This document shows, piece by piece, positions 51,481-60,509 of a stretch of 64,000 nt of DNA. The translations under genes and the position numbers were made by a program. This stretch comes from Symbiodinium natans (lineage: Eukaryota > Sar > Dinophyceae > Suessiales > Symbiodiniaceae). The stretch spans positions 200,428 through 264,427 of the forward strand of contig CAJNDS010002092.1 of the NCBI GenBank assembly GCA_905221605.1, given 5' to 3'. Under the pieces are notes generated by a model. It had not been told where the DNA came from and searched no databases. It was given only the letters and a program-made list of their open reading frames with translations. Every line of letters begins with the position of its first letter. Within the stretch, counting starts at the first letter, position 1.

Positions 51481-54400
51481 GGGGGAGGTCTCATTTGGGA
51501 AGGCACTTTAAAAGGAATAAGCTGACACTCGGCTACCCGACTTCTGCCCTAAACCCTAAACCCTAAACCCTAAACCCTAAACCCTAAACCCTAAACCCTA
51601 AACCCTAAACCCTAAACCCTAAACCCTAAACCCTAAACCCTAAACCCTAAACCCCAAACCCCAAATCCCAAATCCCAAACCCTACCCATGAACCTCCAAG
51701 TCGGGTCTAGGGATACAGGAGTTCAGGGGCAAAAGCCGCATTGTAAGGGATTCAGGCAGCGCCGAACACTACTTAGAGGACAAGGGAACTTAGTAAAAAG
51801 GGCTTAGGGTTTAGGGTTTAGGGTTTAGGGTTTAGGGTTTAGGGTTTGGGGTTTAGGGTTTAGGGTTTAGGGTTTAGGGTTTAGGGTTTAGGGTTTAGGG
51901 TTTAGGGTTCAGGGTTTAGGGTTTAGGGTTTAGGGTTTAGGGTTTAGGGCAGCTATAGCTGCAATTACTTCTAACCCCAATTTGGGTACTTATAACCCGA
52001 GTTACCAAGTCCCATGATCCTCCAAGTAGAGTAAGGAGGGGAGGCGGCAGTGTCAAAAAGAGCGAGACAGTGCTTGGCATGTGGGCAGCTCTGTAAACTC
52101 AAGTCCTTTCTGGGTACCCTCCATTCATAAGGCTCCGGGAACCTCAAAACGACCCAAATTTAGGGAACTCCACCGTAAGCCCTAAGCCCTAAACCCTAAA
52201 CCCTAATTAAACGCTAAACCTTCTGGATGCTCATGCGCCGTGGTAATGCGGCCTGTTGATGCCGAGCATGTGGTCGCAGCCAAAATGGGATCCCGGCGAG
52301 AATGTCTTTACCTCAAGCACAAACCGACCGGCTGATGATGGCTTCGGAAGGCAGGGGGGGACGCGATAAAGCGCAGCTGCGGGCCATCACTTGGTGGTGC
52401 TGCCGAGGGTCCGTAAACCCTTTCTTCTGCAGCATTGCCTGAGGATCTGTCGAACTCTGCACTCTCCCTCCGTGCGTCGGCTGAAACAACAGGGTGCTGA
52501 GATGCACACCGGCCCGAGATTGAATATGTAGCACTTGTCACCAGCCTAGCGCGATGCGGCGCAAACTGTTTTTGTCTTGCACGCTGAGCTACGAATTGAT
52601 TAAGAACTCCCGAAAAATCACAATTTTCTTCCTTATAAGGGCAATATAGGGATTATTGTTTTGATTTTGGGGGGGTTTCTAAGCAAATTAGGAGCGAAAT
52701 GCTCCCCACTCGCAGCCGACATCGAAAGAAAGCAGGGCTTTTAGAGAGCGAAGCACAAGTGTGACGATTCAGCGGCCTCTCCCTCCTTGATGATCTGCTG
52801 ATCTGGGAAATAGGCGTGCCGCTCGCAGTAAAGCCTGGGAATCATGTTAAAGCGGAGGACAGTGTTTGAGCTTTGTTGGCCCGACAATGCATTAAACCTA
52901 AACCCTAAACCCTAAACCCTAAACCCTAAACCCTAAACCCTAAACCCTAAACCCTAAACCCTAAACCCTCCATGCATGTCAAGAGTAGCTGTGGGGATGT
53001 CTGCAGGGTGCAGGAGACTTACTTCTCCAATCACCAAGAGGTAAAAAAAGGTTAAACTTTAATGTTCCTACTAAATAAGGAAACCCAAGAAGTTTAAAGT
53101 TCAACTAAAAACGAAGTAAGGAGAGAAGCGTCAGAAGCATCCGAAACTTCCGGTCGAAGGCTCGCAGCAAGGGCAACTGAAGGAGCCTGGACGAGCGGTT
53201 TAGGGTTTAGGGTTTAGGGTTTAGGGTTTAGGGTTTAGGGTTTAGGGTTTAGGGTTTAGGGTTTAGGGTTTAGGGTTTAGGGTTTAGGGTTTAGGGTTTA
53301 GGGTTTAGGGAATAGGGTTTAGGGTCGTGTTTAACTTTCCGTGCCAATGCTGACTGCTGCCCCTCACTGGCACCTTCCGGGAACGCTGATGTCCAGGTTA
53401 TGGACAATGACCTCGGAATCGGCACGAGTCCGCACCCGAAACCCGAGCAACATCCAGCAGTAGAAACTTCAAAGTCGTCTCGAATTGGGAGTAATGGAAC
53501 CTGAATATAGACCCCAAATAATAGGATCCCCTTATAGTACGGATCCCAAGCAGGTGCCCCCTAAGATCGTAAACCCTAAACCCTAAACCCTAACCCCTAA
53601 ACCCTAAACCCTAACCCTAAATCCTAAACCCTAATTTCTGCGCACGAAGGGGCAGCCCCAAAGAGATCGCGCTCCTGAGGATAGCGGTCTAGAATGGCCA
53701 TAGCTTTGTCCTGCCAAGGGAATGGGCAGCTCTCTCAGTCCTAAACCCTAAACCCTAAACCCTAAACCCCTTAATTAAGGAATCTACCTTAAATTATAAT
53801 AGGAACCATAACATGATTTAAGGTACATTCCTTAATTAAGGGGTTTTGGAGTCTCTGGGCAAGTGCCCTATTGCAACCCGCAACACCTAAACGTCCTAAA
53901 TACACCACAAGCCCAGATTCCTGGAACCCCAACTTCAAACTCCAATCACAAAAACCTTGTGCCGGCGCACGTTGCCAAAGAATGCTGGCTGGCTGGGCAG
54001 TTTTATGATCAGGCCAAAAGGAACACCGCGCGGATCTAGAATGCCTCAGAAGCAAGGCCAGATACTGAGCCGAGTTTAGGGTTTAGGGTTTAGGGTTTAG
54101 GGTTTAGGGTTTAGGGTTTAGGGTCGATAATTGGCAAGTATCTAGTACGGGCGTTCAGCCCCACAACACACTTCATCGGTGACAAAGCTACCCGAAACCA
54201 TCCCTCGAATGGACAGACCAAAAGGACAGACACCGCAATGCGCCGCACTTCTTCCGACACATTGACAGCAAGAGCTGTGAGCTGGAGACGAGGCTACTAG
54301 ATCCCCAAAAACCCTAAACCCCAAAACCATAAACCCTAAAAACCTAAACCCTAACCCTAACCCTAAACGCTAAACCCTAGACCCTAAACCCTAAACCCTA

Positions 54401-54657
54401 TAAACCCTAAACCCCAAAACCCCAAAACCCTAAACCCTAAACTCTAAACCCCAAGGTCAGCGGCAGGTCTCCTGGGTCACCTCCCAGAAGATGCAGAGAG
54501 CTGAGGCCTTGATCGTTGCCGACCTCGTAGGGGTTTACGAAACTCGCTAGCCCTAAACCCTAAACCCTAAACCCTAAACCCTAAACCCTAAACCCTAAAC
54601 CCTAAACCCTACACCCCCACCTCGTAGGGGTAATTCCGAGCATCGCCAGCTCGCCAC
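51427..54657 (-). CDS. Candidate CNB-domain gene 2, colinear paralogue of gene 1
   Basis: Pieces in the same order and strand as gene 1: GELAMLG + SATIKASALCIFWEVTQ (54.65-54.46 kb), DKAMAILDRYPQER (53.7 kb), AFDRKFRMLL (53.15 kb), CERHAYFPDQQIIKEGEA (52.8 kb), GDKCYIFNLGPV (52.5 kb), PGSHFGCDHMLG (52.3 kb) and SLIAMTVCH (51.45 kb). Palindromes F3, F9 and F10 and telomeric arrays separate them. In-frame stops and an apparent frame change near 52.3-52.5 kb leave open whether it is expressed. Confidence 0.52.
51546..51685 (-). repeat. CCCTAAA array
   Basis: About 16 units, then CCCCAAA and CCCAAAT. Confidence 0.97.
51803..51952 (+). repeat. TTTAGGG array separating two halves of an F1 element
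   Basis: F1 ends CCCATGAACCTCCAAG at 51687-51702 and ATAACCCGAGTTACCAAGTC at about 51980-52030 lie on either side. Confidence 0.9.
52234..52326 (-). CDS. CNB gene 2: second cassette exon
   Basis: Reads RFVLEVKTFSPGSHFGCDHM then LGINRPHYHGA and TGA. Homologous to 12.6 kb. Confidence 0.52.
52507..52542 (-). CDS. CNB gene 2: strand GDKCYIFNLGPV
   Basis: Twelve residues GDKCYIFNLGPV fit the beta3 strand (G-D-x-C/M-Y-x-I-x-x-G). The frame differs from the long open frame in the same region. Confidence 0.42.
52595..52692. mobile_element. F10 palindrome in CNB gene 2
   Basis: TTAAGAACTCCCGAAAAATC and GGGGGGGTTTCTAAGCAAAT ends around TTCCTTATAAGGGCAATATA. Confidence 0.68.
52744..52875 (-). CDS. 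CNB gene 2: start of second CNB domain
   Basis: Reads IPRLYCERHAYFPDQQIIKE then GEAAESSHLCFAL before TAA. FPDQQIIKEGE is a textbook start of a CNB barrel. Confidence 0.6.
52892..52968 (-). repeat. CCCTAAA array
   Basis: About 11 units in CNB gene 2. Confidence 0.97.
53036..53122. mobile_element. F9 palindrome, intact loop
   Basis: AAAAAAGGTTAAACTTTAAT and AAGTTTAAAGTTCAACT; the loop is uninterrupted, unlike at 17128. Confidence 0.75.
53120..53185 (-). CDS. CNB gene 2: fragment AFDRKFRMLL
   Basis: Reads LLQLPLLRAFDRKFRMLLTL, matching FDRKFRNLL of gene 1. It is bounded by a telomeric array and an F9 palindrome. Confidence 0.42.
53198..53325 (+). repeat. TTTAGGG array
   Basis: About 18 units. 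Confidence 0.97.
53505..53635. mobile_element. F4 half element joined to CCCTAAA array
   Basis: GACCCCAAATAATAGGATCC (53510-53565), then telomeric array. Confidence 0.6.
53639..53713 (-). CDS. CNB gene 2: C-helix exon
   Basis: Reads QDKAMAILDRYPQERDLFGA then APSCA. Homologous to 14.4 kb. Ends beside a telomeric array. Confidence 0.5.
53738..53862. mobile_element. F3 palindrome whose left end is replaced by CCCTAAA
   Basis: The right end GGGGTTTTGGAGTCTCTGGG is intact; the left arm begins CCTTAATTAAGGAA directly after telomeric units that share CCC. Confidence 0.78.
54073..54125 (+). repeat. TTTAGGG array
   Basis: Seven units. Confidence 0.95.
54308..54450 (-). repeat. Degenerate CCCTAAA array
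   Basis: Immediately downstream of the CNB gene 2 cassette exon. Confidence 0.93.
54460..54523 (-). CDS. CNB gene 2: cassette exon, second half
   Basis: Continues in frame as SATIKASALCIFWEVTQETC, then TGA. Ala and Thr after the invariant Arg match CNB cassettes. The true exon end may precede the TGA. Confidence 0.6.
54524..54620 (-). repeat. Telomeric tract acting as a GT-AG intron in CNB gene 2
   Basis: A 97-bp insert, mostly CCCTAAA on the plus strand, flanked by two copies of a 13-bp segment (sense ACCCCTACGAGGT). The donor GT comes from the first copy and the acceptor AG from the second, so splicing restores TPTRSATIKAS exactly. Confidence 0.65.
54621..54657 (-). CDS. CNB gene 2: cassette exon, first half
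   Basis: 37 nt reading [12 protein letters not shown] and the first two bases of the next Arg codon. Starts after CCCGAG| and ends ACGAG|GTGGGGG at the telomeric intron. Confidence 0.62.
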
Positions 54658-54734
54658 CTCGGGAAGCCATTGAGGGTACGAGAAGCGGCTGGGCAAAAGA
54701 AGCCCAAACCCTAACCCTAAGGGTCCCATCTGCC

Positions 54735-54835
54735 TAGGGTTTAGGGTTTAGGGTTTAGGGTTTAGGGTTTAGGGTTTGGGGTTTGGGGTTTGGGGTTTGG
54801 GGTTTAGGGTTTGGGGTTTCGGGCTGTTTTTAGGG
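54735..54835 (+). repeat. TTTAGGG/TTTGGGG array
   Basis: About 13 units. Confidence 0.95.
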
Positions 54836-55008
54836 CTCAAGGCAGTTTAGGGCTTAGGGCTTCGGACAAGGCAGGCGAGATCAGGCAAGCATTTTGAGCT
54901 TCGCAGGTCTTTGCAGCATCCAATGAAACTGACCGCCAGCTGGTGATACCGATCCACTAGTAAACTCACCGCGTTCCCTACAGACGAATATTCTTCCACA
55001 GGTACATG

Positions 55009-57546
55009 CTACTCAGACTCAGAACTTTCCTCTTCTCGACCTGCAGGACAGCTGTCGCATGTTGTCGGCCTCCATGAGAGCCTCTCTTCGTGGCCCAGCA
55101 TGTCACAGCCGAGAGGGCATTGGCGTTGCAGACAGGGCCGCCGCTTCTTGAAACTGGCTGCTTCTCAGTAGGGAATGAGGCACCCTCCTAAACCCTAAAC
55201 CCTAAACCCTAAACCCCAAGGGGTACATATAGGGCCCTACTTGACTCCCTCATTCCCGCCTAAGAACCAGGGGGGAAGTGGAGCTTCGACATCCCTAAAC
55301 CCTAAACCCTAAACCCTAAACCCTAAACCCTAAACCCTAAACCCCCTAAGAACCAGGGGGGAAGTGGAGCTTCGACATCATGATGTCCGTCATGGCCTGC
55401 ATTTCACCCTCGGCGATGGCAGCGACCGCGGCATCGTCACCGGCCTTGAGTTGCACTTGGCGAAGCTTCTGCAGGTCCTCAAGGTGGCCCGGTAGCCATA
55501 TGATTCTAATAACAATAGTAAGAATAAGAAAAAGAATAAGGAAAAGAGTAAGAAAATGAATAAAATAAGAATAAGAACAAGAATACAAAAACAGTAATAC
55601 TAATAGTACTAACAATAAAGGCCCCGGTTGGTTACTTTACAAGGGAACCTTGAACCAAAAAAGCAAAGGGGAACAGGGCACCCTAAACCCTAAACCCTTT
55701 TGCAGCAGGCTTGCAGAACGTCCTCGCCTGGATGGAGCCGTCACCCCAACATCTCGTGTGTCGGGCAACCCTAAACCCTGAACCCTAAACCCTAAACCCA
55801 AAACCCTGAACCCCAAAAGGGGAAAGAAGGGCACCACCGGGCTCCCGAGTCCTTCTTGGCTGCAGCGAGGCTAAGCCTTGGCTGCCCTGCAAGCTCCTCG
55901 CCGTCCTTACGCTGGAGAACGGCGCGGAGGCAGCGGGTGGCAGAGGCCTCTCTAGGGTTTAGGGTTTGGGGTTTAGGGTTTGGGGTTTAGGGTTTGGGGT
56001 TTAGGGTTTAGGGTTTAGGGTTTAGGGTTTAGGGTTTGGGGTTTGGGGTTTGGGGTTTGGGGTTTGGGGTTTAGGGTGCCTCATCCTCCTCTGCGCCAGG
56101 ACCCAGCAGAGGACAAACTTCCTGGATAAAGGGCGGAAGGCACTTGACTCCCCAGCGCTTCTTCAGCATCGCAGGGGTCTGAAACGGATTGTGCTTTTGG
56201 CGCTTCTGCTTCGGCTTCTGCTTCTGCTGCTTCTCGCGCCTTGGTCGCAGCGCCTGGGCCACCGCACGCTGCAGCCGGCGAAGGCGATGAAGCCTCGCTA
56301 TGTGCTCGCTGCGTTCCGCACGGGCCTCTGCGACCATGGAGGGCTTCTCCTCGTTCCAGCGGCGCACGCGTGCATCGGGCTCCAATCCGCGCAGGCGGTT
56401 GGTGACGCACCAGAACTTGAGCGCAGTTGGGAGCACCCTCGAAGTTGGCGTGACAAAGGTGCCTCGGGTGGTACTCAGCACGGAGTAGTAGCATCGCTTC
56501 ATGGGCGGCAGCTCGTTCCGCGCGCGCTCCTCGTCCACGAGCTGCACGGCCGATGTCATGGCATCCGCAAAGGGGCAGCCGGCCTCCGTTTGCTCTAAGA
56601 CCTGTTGGCGGATCTGCGTGCACTGCATGTGGTACTCCAGGGCTTCATTCAGGGTCTGCACAACTGGGGACATCAGAACAAGCTGCTGGATGTAGATGCT
56701 GCACCTATACTCCCCTTAGAACCTTCATAAAATCATATGTTTGAAATATCCTCTTGGGTTGTATATAACCAAACAAATACTTCCCAAAGGGGGATATGGG
56801 CACCCGTATCCGCCTTTTGTCTGACTGTACACACCGCGGATGTTGTTCTTGCTCCTGCGCCACGTGCCTTCTTTCGGCGCCGGCAACTTCTTCAACGGGG
56901 TCCTCGTCCTCGCCTTGGCCTGCTTGCGGATGGGGTACTCCTTCTCAAGCAGCTGCCAGATGCTTTGGAGATCAAGGAAGCGGTGTTCCCTCAGCCTCTT
57001 CAAATCCTCTCCCCAGTTCTCCTCCTTTGCCAGAAGGTGCTGTAGCAACCTGGGGCGAAAGTAGGAGGTACCCTTATTGGGGTCCTGAATAAACAGGGAA
57101 TCCTGCTACTTGGGGGGTCCATTATCAGGGTCCCTTATGTTCGTAAACTCCCACCTTTCTGGCCCCTCCCTTGCCTCAGCCTCAGTGAACGTGCCAGGAG
57201 CTTGGGGGCCTTGCACCGGCACCTCCGTCTGCGCAGCCCTCTTCGGCCGGCCCCTCTTCTTCGGGCGCCGGGCCGGCTCCGGGCCAGCTGCAGACTCTGC
57301 GGCGCAGCCCTCAGCGACTCTGGGCTCCTGGAGTCCGTCGCCGCTGCCGGCCTCATGCAGCTCCTGGTCGTAGCGGGCGCGGAACTTGGCGGAGCTCAGC
57401 CGCTCGAAGGCTTCCAGCACTGCGCGAAATGCGTCCGCCGTGCCTCCCTTGTCCGGATGTGTGGCCAACGCCTTCCTGCGGAAGGAGGCGCGAAGCTGAG
57501 TTTCGGAGTCGCCACGCTGGGCGCCGAGGCACGCGTAGAGGTTCAT
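55009..57546 (-). CDS. J-domain (DnaJ-like) protein, six exons, 559 aa
   Basis: Six-exon model on the minus strand: 57546-57155, 57049-56804, 56704-56080, 55947-55838, 55505-55354, 55163-55009. The exons total 1680 nt; all phases close and the reading frame ends at a single TAG. Residues 1-63 form a J domain with the HPD signature at 30-32 (HPDKGG) and a closing RYDQEL. J domains stimulate Hsp70 ATPase; no zinc-finger or G/F region of classical DnaJ follows, so this is a class-C type co-chaperone by family logic. An AT-hook or NLS-like KKRGRPKR lies at 96-103, a Lys/Gln-rich basic stretch near the end of exon 3, and five Cys (C-x4-C-x3-C ... C-x2-C) near the C-terminus, possibly metal-binding. 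Splice pairs are GT-AG except intron 3 (GC-AG). The start ATG is chosen because the J domain begins immediately; an upstream exon beyond the F5 element cannot be excluded. The specific family and partner are not recognised. Confidence 0.8.
55164..55353 (-). mobile_element. Intron 5 of the J-domain gene: F6 palindrome, telomeric insert and duplicated exon edge
   Basis: The donor CCTG|GTTCTTAGG and acceptor CCCTACTGAG|AA are the two ends of F6 (also at 22353, 9517 and 48968). A telomeric array (55295-55344) sits between two copies of a 35-bp segment spanning the exon 5 donor, and a second telomeric patch interrupts the palindrome. Use of the upstream donor removes everything. Confidence 0.72.
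55506..55837 (-). mobile_element. Intron 4 of the J-domain gene: F12 element with telomeric insert
   Basis: A 332-bp GT-AG intron. It begins CG|GTGGTGCCCTTC (the F12 end, compare 13548, 33918 and 38315), carries two telomeric patches with a unique piece between them, and ends in a long pyrimidine-rich stretch before TTATTAG|A. Phases 2 and 1 match across it. Confidence 0.72.
55948..56079 (-). repeat. Intron 3 of the J-domain gene = telomeric repeat tract
   Basis: About 120 of 132 bp are CCCTAAA and CCCCAAA units in the sense direction. Donor is GAG|GCACCC and acceptor CTAGAGAG|GCC, a GC-AG pair. The pentamer GAGGC is present at both edges. Read unspliced, the first telomeric unit gives an in-frame TAA at 56073-56071; spliced, exons 3 and 4 join at phase 0. 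Confidence 0.7.
56705..56803 (-). mobile_element. Intron 2 of the J-domain gene = F13 palindrome
   Basis: A 99-bp GT-AG intron whose ends are inverted repeats (GGTGCCCATATCCCCC against GGGGAGTATAGGTGC). A second copy lies at 3648-3765. GTGC occurs at both borders, a possible short target duplication. Exons 2 and 3 join in frame. Confidence 0.78.
57050..57154 (-). mobile_element. Intron 1 of the J-domain gene = F4 palindrome (introner-like)
   Basis: A 105-bp GT-AG intron (donor AG|GTGGGAGTTTACGAA, acceptor CGCCCCAG|G). Its body matches the F4 palindrome seen at 62858, 40920 and 2850, with GGGTACC and GGGGTCC blocks and terminal inverted repeats. Removing it joins exon 1 phase 2 to exon 2 in frame. 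Confidence 0.8.
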
Positions 57547-57587
57547 CGCCGTGCCAGAGGCGCTGTTGCAGGGAGCAAACTATCTAC

Positions 57588-57737
57588 AGTAAAAGGGTCC
57601 CCTACCCTCACCTCCTTTAAAAGGGTACAGAAGGGGTATATAAGGGGCATATAAGGGGTAAAAAGGTATATAAGGGGCAAATAAGGGGTCCCCATCTATG
57701 GGCCCATATTCAGGCACCATGTAACTACCCTTAGAAA
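57588..57737. mobile_element. F5 palindrome upstream of the J-domain gene
   Basis: A copy of the F5 family (ends related to GGTAGTTACATGGTCCCT and GGGCCCATA; internal TATAAGGGG units). It lies just upstream of the start codon, so it could be a 5' UTR intron or part of the promoter region. No TATA-type promoter can be assigned. Confidence 0.6.
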
Positions 57738-57789
57738 CAAGAAGGCAAAGGCATACTAGCAGCTACAACCGAGGTCTTCAGGTGAAGTT

Positions 57790-58025
57790 TGAGAGTTCAA
57801 AGTGTGTGTGTGTGTGTGTGTGCGTCGATGCTGCATCTTCCGAAGGATTGTTTAAGATGGCTGAAGCAGAATCCAACATCTCAGTCAATGCAGGGTTCAG
57901 GGTTTCGGTTCGTGCGCCGATGTCTGCCAGACACCAGGCCATCTGCACTGGTGCACGCCAGGCTGCACACACACACACACACACACTGGTGCACGCCAGG
58001 CTGCACACACACACAGACACACACA
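57790..58025. repeat. GT/CA microsatellites
   Basis: A (GT)n tract near 57800-57822 and (CA)n tracts near 57964-58023 flank a short unique piece; the 20-bp segment TGGTGCACGCCAGGCTGCAC occurs twice between the CA tracts. Confidence 0.9.
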
Positions 58026-58330
58026 TCTGCAACAATAGCCAACCAAGGGCTCTCAAGTTACGCAACTGAAAATCGGCGACCTTAACAGGGTCACATCCCA
58101 TCCTTACTACGGCAGCTGAATTCAATACAGTTCAATTCCTTGACAGGAGCCCAGACACATGGGGGCAAACTGTACACCTGCGATATGTTCACAGAGTAAA
58201 AGCGGCTTTCGTGATGTCTCAAGTATACACGGAATAGAGGGGCCTGAAAAAACTAGAATAGGGTTTTGGGGGTTACTATCTGTTATAGAAAACTATATAG
58301 GCATGCGGACTTGCTCAGACACCCCCTTGC

Positions 58331-58470
58331 TTGAAGGTTCATGGGTACTTATAAGTGCCCGCAAAATGTTTATAACCATAACCCTAAACCCTAAACCCTA
58401 AACCCGAAACCCGAAACCCAAAACCCTACTTCTCACCCTACTTATATGTACCCATGAACCTCCAAGTAAA
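58331..58470. mobile_element. F1 palindrome with telomeric insert at its loop
   Basis: CTTGAAGGTTCATGGGTACT and ACCCATGAACCTCCAAG ends; CCCTAAA/CCCGAAA units occupy 58378-58425. Confidence 0.82.
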
Positions 58471-58576
58471 GACAAGCCGAGGCGCAGATCGCTCCAGGCG
58501 AAAGGTGGCTGACTCGGCTCATGCTTTTAGCCTCGGGCGCATGGGCGTACTTTATCAAGTAGGGATCGAATTTATA

Positions 58577-58665
58577 GGGTTTAGGGTTTAGGGTTTCGGG
58601 CTTAGGGTTTAAGGTTTAAGGTTTAGGGTTTAGGGTTTAGGGTTTAGGGTTTAGGGTTTAGGGTA
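58577..58665 (+). repeat. TTTAGGG array
   Basis: About 12 units. Confidence 0.95.
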
Positions 58666-58736
58666 GCGATACTTATAGCCCTACTTAGGGCACATATATC
58701 TCCTTCTTGAAACTACGCACGTCATGGACCTTCAAG

Positions 58737-58805
58737 CAGCATGTGTCTGTGTTGTTCCAGTGCACGTGCTGACTCCGAGCGGAGCGTTGCGCTGATGCAG
58801 CGGCT
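58737..58805 (-). CDS. CNB-like fragment (ISATLRSESARALEQH)
   Basis: Open frame SRCISATLRSESARALEQHR, resembling the R-x-A-T-x-R-x cassette tail. Weak; order relative to the 60.7 and 59.7 kb pieces is correct. Confidence 0.38.
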
Positions 58806-59199
58806 CCCTGTTAAGGGGTTTAAGGGTTTCGGGGTTTAGGGGTTAGGGGTTAGGGGTTAGGGGTTAGGGTTTCGGGTTTATGGATTCTCAATCCGAGAAG
58901 ACCGGGGTCCGCCCACGCAGCCTGCACTGTGCACAAAGCACCACCAGGGCCCGAGCGTGCCTCAGAGACATTCGGTCCTTTGCCCCAAACCTCGAGGTGG
59001 CAGAGTCGCAGCAGAGAGTTGCAGTTTGGGAAAGTTTAGGACTCAGGGTTTAGGCAAAGAGGGTGTTTATAAAAACCCAAATTGGAAAGCTTAGGACTCA
59101 GGGTTTAGGGCCCCAATTCGGGTGCAAGTTGCGCCCTGGACTCTGGACTTTTCTCAATTTTCAAGCGCGCAGGATCGAAACTGCAAGGATTTGTTGCGT

Positions 59200-59335
59200 G
59201 GGTTTAGGGTTTAGGGTTTAGGGTTTAGGGTTTAGGGTTTAGGGTTTAGGGTTTAGGGTTTAGGGTTTAGGGTTTAGGGTTTAGGGTTTAGGGTCCAGGG
59301 TTTAGGGTTTAGGGTTTAGGGCTTAGGGTTTAGAT
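59200..59335 (+). repeat. TTTAGGG array
   Basis: About 19 units. Confidence 0.97.
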
Positions 59336-59544
59336 TGGAACATGCGATTTAGCTCTAGCCAGTAACAGCGGACGCACCGCACATCCATCTGCCTCTCCTG
59401 TCAACGGACTGCTCGTAGGGATTCTCAGTGCAACCCGAACCCTAAACCCTCTCTCACCCAGTAAACCCTAGAAATCCTGAAGATACAAACAAAAAGCCTA
59501 AAACCCCAAAAACGCAAAAACCTAGAAACCCTAAAGCACCCCCT

Positions 59545-59875
59545 AAACCCTAAACCCTAAACCCCAAACCCCAAACCCTAACCCTAAACCCTAAACCCTA
59601 AACCCTAAACCCTAAACCCTAAACCCTAAACCCTAAACCCTAAACCCTAAACCCTAAACCCAACTCTTGGGTTCCTTGGTCTCCCCGCGGCTCGTCTGAC
59701 TTCGACAGATCGCTCACGAAGACGTCAGCAGTGCCTGTCTTCAGCAACCCTGGGTTTAGGGTTTAGGGTTTAGGGTTTAGGGTTTAGGGTTTAGGGTTTA
59801 GGGTTTAGGGTTTAGGGTTTAGGGTTCAGGGTTTAGGGTTTGGGGTTTGGGTTTTGGGGTTTTGGGGTTTTGGGG
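59545..59875. repeat. CCCTAAA (59545-59662) and TTTAGGG (59752-59875) arrays around a CNB-like exon
   Basis: The arrays face each other and bound the 59.7-kb exon. Confidence 0.97.
59667..59749 (-). CDS. CNB-like exon TGTADVFVSD
   Basis: Reads LLKTGTADVFVSDLSKSDEP then RGDQGTQ. The adjacent telomeric array ends AAACCCAG|GG and so offers the acceptor; use of GAAG|ACAGGC would join it to 60.7 kb as SMFIL-TGTADVFV. Confidence 0.5.
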
Positions 59876-60344
59876 CAACCCTTACACTGGAGTTCTGGGT
59901 TTTGGGGGGTTAGGGTTTGGGTCTAGGGTCTAGGGTGTCCTTACACAGTTCTTGGTTTTTCGGTTGCAGGTTTAGGTTTAGGATGGTTTAGGGTTCAGGG
60001 TTTAGGGCCCTTGCACTGGAGTTTTGGGCTCTTGGGGGTTGCAAGGTTTAGGGGCTTAGGGTGGTTTAGGGTTTAGGGCCGTTGAGCGGGGCTTAGGGTT
60101 TAGGGTTTAGGGTGGATGGATTGGGGCTTCTGGGGTCGTAGGGTTAAAGGGGTTTAGGGTTGGAGGGGTCATAGGGTTATAGGGTTTATGGTTTAGGGTG
60201 AAGATTGCCCAGGAAGCTTGAGAAAAAATTAAAGGGGGTACCCTCTGGGTCAAAAGCTCGTGGTCTTCGGAGAAGTCGCCCGCAGGTTTCGGGCTTGAGG
60301 AACCCAAAACTCCAGAAAGGGGATGAAGTCTCATAGGCAACTAT

Positions 60345-60430
60345 TTGCTTAAGAACCCCGCATAAAACAAAAAATATTCTTCCTTATAAGGGCAGTAAAT
60401 GGGTGTTTTTGAATTTTTTTGGGGGGTTAA
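60345..60430. mobile_element. F10 palindrome
   Basis: TTTGCTTAAGAACCCCGC start, TTCCTTATAAGGGCAGTA core. Confidence 0.65.
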
Positions 60431-60509
60431 GAGGGCCTGAGAACTCAACCCACTCTAGCGCTCCTTTGGTGCACCATCCTAATCAAACAGAACTATGAGC
60501 TCCAAATGG

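Noticed and set aside
52308-52541. Single 77-residue exon in CNB gene 2
   Set aside because: The open frame does not carry the CNB motifs; these lie in the other two frames of the same stretch, so I list the motif pieces instead.
55346-55615. Membrane protein with LFLILFLIL stretch
   Set aside because: The hydrophobic part is the pyrimidine-rich end of intron 4; only the last 50 residues are exon 5.
56050-56598. 182-residue plus-strand open frame
   Set aside because: Shadow of J-gene exon 3, which has conserved phase and splice borders on the minus strand.
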